Below, piece after piece: positions 6,701-9,382 of a stretch of 9,382 bases of DNA (its first letter is position 1; each line of letters opens with the position of its first letter). The notes under the pieces were generated by a model that saw nothing but the letters and a program-made list of their open reading frames with translations, was not told the origin of the DNA and searched no databases. The DNA comes from an uncultured Gaiellaceae bacterium (GTDB taxonomy: Bacteria > Actinomycetota > Thermoleophilia > Gaiellales > Gaiellaceae). The translations under genes were made by a program, and so were the position numbers. The DNA is taken from NCBI GenBank assembly GCA_955652075.1, contig CATPAS010000357.1:1-9382 (forward strand), given 5' to 3'.

Positions 6701-7145
6701 GAGCTGCGTTCCTTTCAAGGTCTTCGATCATCTGCAGTCGTTTCACATACCGCTCCCCGCCGTTGAACCGTGCCGCCAGGAACGTCGTCACGAGGTCGCG
6801 TGTCAGCGACGGCCCGACGACCTCCGAGCCGAGGCAGAGGATGTTCATGTCGTCATGTTCTACGCCCTGGTGGGCCGAGTAGACGTCGTGGCAGATCGCG
6901 GCGCGGATCCCCGGCAGCTTGCAGGCGGCAACGGAGGCCCCCACGCCCGAGCCGCAGACGAAGACCCCGCGCTCGGCGTCGCCGCGGAGAACGGCCTCGC
7001 CGATCTCGCGGGCCTTGACGGGGTAGTCGAGCCGTACGGCCTCGGTGTCGGTGCCCAGGTCCACGACGGAGTGCCCGGCAAGCGCTTCGAGCACCGCTTC
7101 GCGCAGGCGCACGCCCCGGTGGTCGAATGCGATCGCCACCTTCAC
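6693..7145 (-). CDS. rpiB: Ribose-5-phosphate isomerase B
   Basis: This 150-residue RpiB/LacAB-family enzyme interconverts ribulose-5-phosphate and ribose-5-phosphate. MKVAIAFDHRG (1-11) is the typical N-terminus, with DH binding the phosphosugar. FVCGSGVGAS (62-71) contains Cys64, the usual catalytic-base cysteine of E. coli-type RpiB; mycobacterial RpiB lacks it and uses a glutamate. HDVYSAHQGVEHDDMNILCLG (86-106) supplies the conserved His and Asn. I chose the GTG at 7145 because it gives the family N-terminus. A GTG at 7169 would add eight atypical residues (VPVGYVPV). No Shine-Dalgarno precedes 7145 closely, but a TACGTT box ends 6 nt before it, so the mRNA is probably leaderless. It is the first gene of the operon. 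Confidence 0.93.
   Translation of the reverse strand: MKVAIAFDHRGVRLREAVLEALAGHSVVDLGTDTEAVRLDYPVKAREIGEAVLRGDAERGVFVCGSGVGASVAACKLPGIRAAICHDVYSAHQGVEHDDMNILCLGSEVVGPSLTRDLVTTFLAARFNGGERYVKRLQMIEDLERNAAHA
6709..6715 (-). promoter_or_regulatory. Ribosome binding site for tal
   Basis: AAAGGAA on the minus strand, 8 nt before the ATG at 6700 and inside the rpiB coding region. It favours that ATG over the upstream in-frame TTG at 6718. Confidence 0.65.
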
Positions 7146-7151
7146 GACTGG

Positions 7152-7157
7152 AACGTA
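7152..7157 (-). promoter_or_regulatory. Candidate -10 box for the rpiB-opcA operon
   Basis: TACGTT matches the actinobacterial TAnnnT -10 pattern. Six bases (CCAGTC) separate it from the GTG of rpiB, so the transcript would be expected to begin at the start codon itself. No good -35 hexamer is visible about 17 bp further upstream (GGCGTC). The hexamer is short and could occur by chance. Confidence 0.45.
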
Positions 7158-7187
7158 CCCCACCGGCACGGCATGACGCCTGGCTCC

Positions 7188-7193
7188 TAGAAT
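7188..7193 (+). promoter_or_regulatory. Candidate -10 box for tkt
   Basis: TAGAAT differs from the consensus TATAAT at one base and fits TAnnnT. It ends 8 nt before the tkt ATG, and the A of that ATG is a good purine start site. No Shine-Dalgarno lies between, consistent with a leaderless mRNA. I see no convincing -35 element. It lies 30 bp from the opposing rpiB -10 box, so the two polymerase sites would overlap. Confidence 0.5.
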
Positions 7194-7201
7194 GGCCGGC
7201 G

Positions 7202-9046
7202 ATGGACGCGAACGAACTCCGCGAGCTGGGCCAGCAGTTCCGGGTCGATTCGATCCGGCCCGCCGCCGTCGCGGGGTCGGGGCATCCCACGTCGGGCATG
7301 TCCGCAGCCGACCTGATGGCCGTGCTGGTGGCGAACCATCTCCGCTACGACTTCGGCGACCCGAAGCGCGCGGCCAACGACCGGCTCATCTTCTCGAAGG
7401 GGCATGCCTCGACCCTGTACTACGCGATCCTCCGCGCCGTCGGGGCCATCACCGACGAGGAGCTGCTCACCTACCGCAAGTTCGGCAGCATGCTCGAGGG
7501 CCACCCGACTCCCTTGATTCCGTGGGTGGACGTCGCGACGGGCTCGCTTGGACAGGGATTGCCGATCGGCGTCGGGATGGGGCTCGCCGCCAAGTACCTC
7601 GACCGCCTTCCTTCGCGCGTCTGGGTGCTCTGCGGCGACAGCGAGATGGCGGAGGGCTCGATGTGGGAGGCCTACGAGCACGCGTCGCACTACGAGCTCG
7701 ACAACCTCACCGCGATCATCGACGTCAACCGGCTCGGGCAGCGCGGAGAGACGATGATCGGCTGGAACACGGGCGTCTATGTCGAACGCGCGCGCGCATT
7801 CGGCTGGAACGCGATCGAGATCGACGGGCACGACGTCGAGGAGATCGACCGCGCGTACAAGGAAGCGGCAGAGACGACCGGTCGCCCGACGGTGATCGTG
7901 GCGCGCACGATCAAGGGCAAGGGCGTCAAGGCCGTCGAGGACAAGAACGGCTGGCACGGCAAGCCGCTCGACGATCCCGACGCGGCGATCGAAGAGCTTG
8001 GCGGCATCCGCAACATCCGTGTCGAGGTCGCAAAGCCGGAGCCGGGTGAACCGCACCGATTCCCGGCTGGGCCGCTCGAGCTTCCACGCTACGAGCTCGG
8101 ACAGGAGGTGGCGACGCGCAAGGCCTACGGCGAGGCGCTCGCGGCGCTCGGCTCCGCTCGTGGAGACGTGGTCGCCCTCGACGGCGAGGTGAGCAACTCG
8201 ACATTCGCCGAGATCTTCAGGCAGGCACACCCGGATCGCTTCTTCGAGATGTACATCGCGGAGCAGCAGCTCATCGCCGCGGCCGTCGGCTTGCACGCGC
8301 GCGGCTGGAATGCATTCGCCTCCACTTTCGCCGCATTCTTCTCTCGCGCATACGACTTCATCCGCATGGCAGCCATCAGCCGTGTCGACCTGCGTCTCGC
8401 AGGCTCGCATGCGGGCGTTTCGATCGGCGAGGACGGCCCTTCGCAGATGGCGCTCGAGGACATCGCCTCCCTCCGGGCGATTCACTCCAGTGTGGTGCTG
8501 CACCCATGCGACGCGAATCAAACCGCCAAGCTCGTCGTGGCAATGGCAGACACGAAGGGCATCGTCTTCCTGCGCACGCTACGTCCCAACACGCCGGTGA
8601 TCTACGGCCCCGACGAGGAGTTCGAGATCGGCGGCAGTCGCGTCATCCGCTCATCCGACGACGACGACGTCACGATCGTCGGTACAGGTATCACGGTCCA
8701 CGAGGCACTGAAGGCCGCAGACGCGCTCGAGGAAGACGGCATCAGCGCCCGCGTGATCGACGCCTACTCGATCAAGCCGATCGACGGCGGTGCGCTACAG
8801 GCGGCTGCCGAGGCGACGGGCAAGATCGTCACCGTCGAGGATCATTACCCCGAGGGCGGCCTCGGTGACGCGGTCCTGGCGTCCCTTGCCGAAAAGGATG
8901 AGCACGCGCGAGTGTTGAAGTTGGCTGTGCGAGAGATGCCGCGCTCCGGCAAGCCGGACGAGCTCATGAGCGCCTACGGCATCGACGCGGAGCACATCGC
9001 TGACGCGGCACGTCAACTGGTCGGCTCGGAAGTAACGACCTCGTAA
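7202..9046 (+). CDS. tkt: Transketolase, animal-like short form
   Basis: This 614-residue thiamine-diphosphate enzyme moves two-carbon ketol units between pentose, heptulose, tetrose and hexose phosphates. Visible segments, in order, are GSGHPTSG (25-32), FSKGHAS (64-70), TGSLGQGL (113-120), the ThDP/metal motif GDSEMAEGSMWEA (145-157) with DVNRLGQ (174-180), WHGKPL (251-256), the catalytic glutamate in IAEQQ (352-356, E354), GSHAGVSIGEDGPSQMALED (401-420) and PRSGKPDEL (580-588). Length and near-collinear motifs match vertebrate transketolase (about 620 residues) better than E. coli TktA (about 660). The ATG at 7202 gives the family N-terminus; in-frame extension upstream would run into rpiB. 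It diverges from the rpiB operon over a 56-bp gap, and its last 34 bp overlap the opposing kinase gene. A DXS identity is unlikely given these motifs. Confidence 0.95.
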   Translation: MDANELRELGQQFRVDSIRPAAVAGSGHPTSGMSAADLMAVLVANHLRYDFGDPKRAANDRLIFSKGHASTLYYAILRAVGAITDEELLTYRKFGSMLEGHPTPLIPWVDVATGSLGQGLPIGVGMGLAAKYLDRLPSRVWVLCGDSEMAEGSMWEAYEHASHYELDNLTAIIDVNRLGQRGETMIGWNTGVYVERARAFGWNAIEIDGHDVEEIDRAYKEAAETTGRPTVIVARTIKGKGVKAVEDKNGWHGKPLDDPDAAIEELGGIRNIRVEVAKPEPGEPHRFPAGPLELPRYELGQEVATRKAYGEALAALGSARGDVVALDGEVSNSTFAEIFRQAHPDRFFEMYIAEQQLIAAAVGLHARGWNAFASTFAAFFSRAYDFIRMAAISRVDLRLAGSHAGVSIGEDGPSQMALEDIASLRAIHSSVVLHPCDANQTAKLVVAMADTKGIVFLRTLRPNTPVIYGPDEEFEIGGSRVIRSSDDDDVTIVGTGITVHEALKAADALEEDGISARVIDAYSIKPIDGGALQAAAEATGKIVTVEDHYPEGGLGDAVLASLAEKDEHARVLKLAVREMPRSGKPDELMSAYGIDAEHIADAARQLVGSEVTTS

Positions 9047-9382
9047 AGCCGCCGTTGCCGCTCGCGCGCGGCGCGGAAAGCCTCGACCTTGTCGTGTCGC
9101 GGCTCGACGATCGAGTCAAGCGGTGCAGGCGCCGGCCTCTCGCCCAAGCGCTCGAGCGCGACGACGGCCGCGCCCCGCAGCGATGCCTCCCTGACGCCGG
9201 ACGTCGTGAGCGGACGCCCGAGTGCGTCGGCCATGATCTGCACCCAGTCGGGATCCCTGAGCAGCGCGCCGCCGGTGGCGACAATCTCCTCGACCCCCGG
9301 CAGCAGGTCCGCGACCTCGGCGAAGCGGAAGGCAACGCCTTCAAGCCCGGCCTGGCGAAGGTCGAGGGGCGTAGTGCCGAAC
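9013..9382 (-). CDS. FGGY-family carbohydrate kinase, C-terminal part (gluconokinase- or xylulokinase-like)
   Basis: Only the last 122 residues are inside the window; the gene continues past position 9382 (first full codon begins at 9381). The visible part is the C-terminal, ATP-binding half of an FGGY sugar kinase: GLEGVAFRFAEVADLLPGV (12-30 of the fragment), the nucleotide-binding VATGGALLRDPDWVQIMAD (34-52) and EASLRGAAVVALERLG (65-80). The tail VEPRHDKVEAFRAARERQRRLYE (92-114) resembles the basic C-terminus of gluconokinases, and a gluconokinase would supply 6-phosphogluconate directly to Gnd. Xylulokinase, which would feed xylulose-5-P to Tkt, remains possible because the substrate-determining N-terminal half is missing. 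It ends with TGA at 9013, inside the opposing 3' end of tkt. Confidence 0.85.
   Translation of the reverse strand, partial: FGTTPLDLRQAGLEGVAFRFAEVADLLPGVEEIVATGGALLRDPDWVQIMADALGRPLTTSGVREASLRGAAVVALERLGERPAPAPLDSIVEPRHDKVEAFRAARERQRRLYEVVTSEPTS

Noticed and set aside
6701..6718. TTG at 6718 as the tal start
   Set aside because: It lies right beside the AAAGGAA that is well spaced for the ATG at 6700, and it would add six residues not typical of the family.
7146..7169. GTG at 7169 as the rpiB start
   Set aside because: It adds VPVGYVPV before the standard RpiB N-terminus, and the TACGTT promoter box would then lie inside the coding region.
7187..8521. A 444-codon open frame on the minus strand opposite tkt
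   Set aside because: It mirrors the tkt codons; at high GC the antisense frame rarely meets stops. Composition is Arg/Val/Asp-rich with no recognisable domain, and tkt is clearly real.
1..9382. CRISPR array, tRNA, rRNA, insertion sequence or prophage genes
   Set aside because: I saw no regularly spaced repeats, no tRNA-like cloverleaf and no transposase or phage protein motifs; the window is almost entirely filled with metabolic genes.

Overview
This is a high-GC, very tightly packed bacterial chromosome segment dominated by central sugar-phosphate metabolism. The presence of OpcA beside Zwf, frequent GTG starts, genes that abut or overlap, and start sites lying just downstream of TAnnnT boxes with no Shine-Dalgarno all point to the Actinobacteriota. 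My guess, which is inference and untested, is a deep-branching group such as Thermoleophilia rather than a streptomycete or mycobacterium.

Layout. The left end (1-97) is non-coding and rich in hairpins. A minus-strand class I methyltransferase (98-802) follows, then a 184-bp gap (803-986) packed with four inverted repeats. From 7145 down to 987 on the minus strand is a six-gene operon in the order rpiB, tal, pgi, gnd, zwf, opcA. Every junction in it is an overlap or a 2-bp gap, so it very probably makes one polycistronic mRNA with translational coupling. A 56-bp divergent intergenic region (7146-7201) separates it from tkt on the plus strand (7202-9046). tkt overlaps tail to tail with a minus-strand FGGY sugar kinase whose N-terminal part lies beyond the window (9013-9382).

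Together the genes form a nearly complete pentose phosphate module. Zwf, with its OpcA assembly factor, and Gnd carry out the oxidative branch. RpiB, Tkt and Tal carry out most of the non-oxidative branch. Pgi returns fructose-6-P to glucose-6-P, so carbon can cycle through the oxidative branch repeatedly. The FGGY kinase could feed in gluconate or a pentulose. 6-phosphogluconolactonase (pgl) and ribulose-phosphate 3-epimerase (rpe) are not in the window.

The coding content is recognisable metabolism; I do not see a new defence, mobile or secretion system. The points worth a second look are the hairpin-rich opcA/methyltransferase gap, including a 12-bp perfect inverted repeat over the methyltransferase start codon; the apparently leaderless divergent promoters; a short 6-phosphogluconate dehydrogenase with an NAD-type residue; an animal-like transketolase; and an OpcA with a single cysteine.
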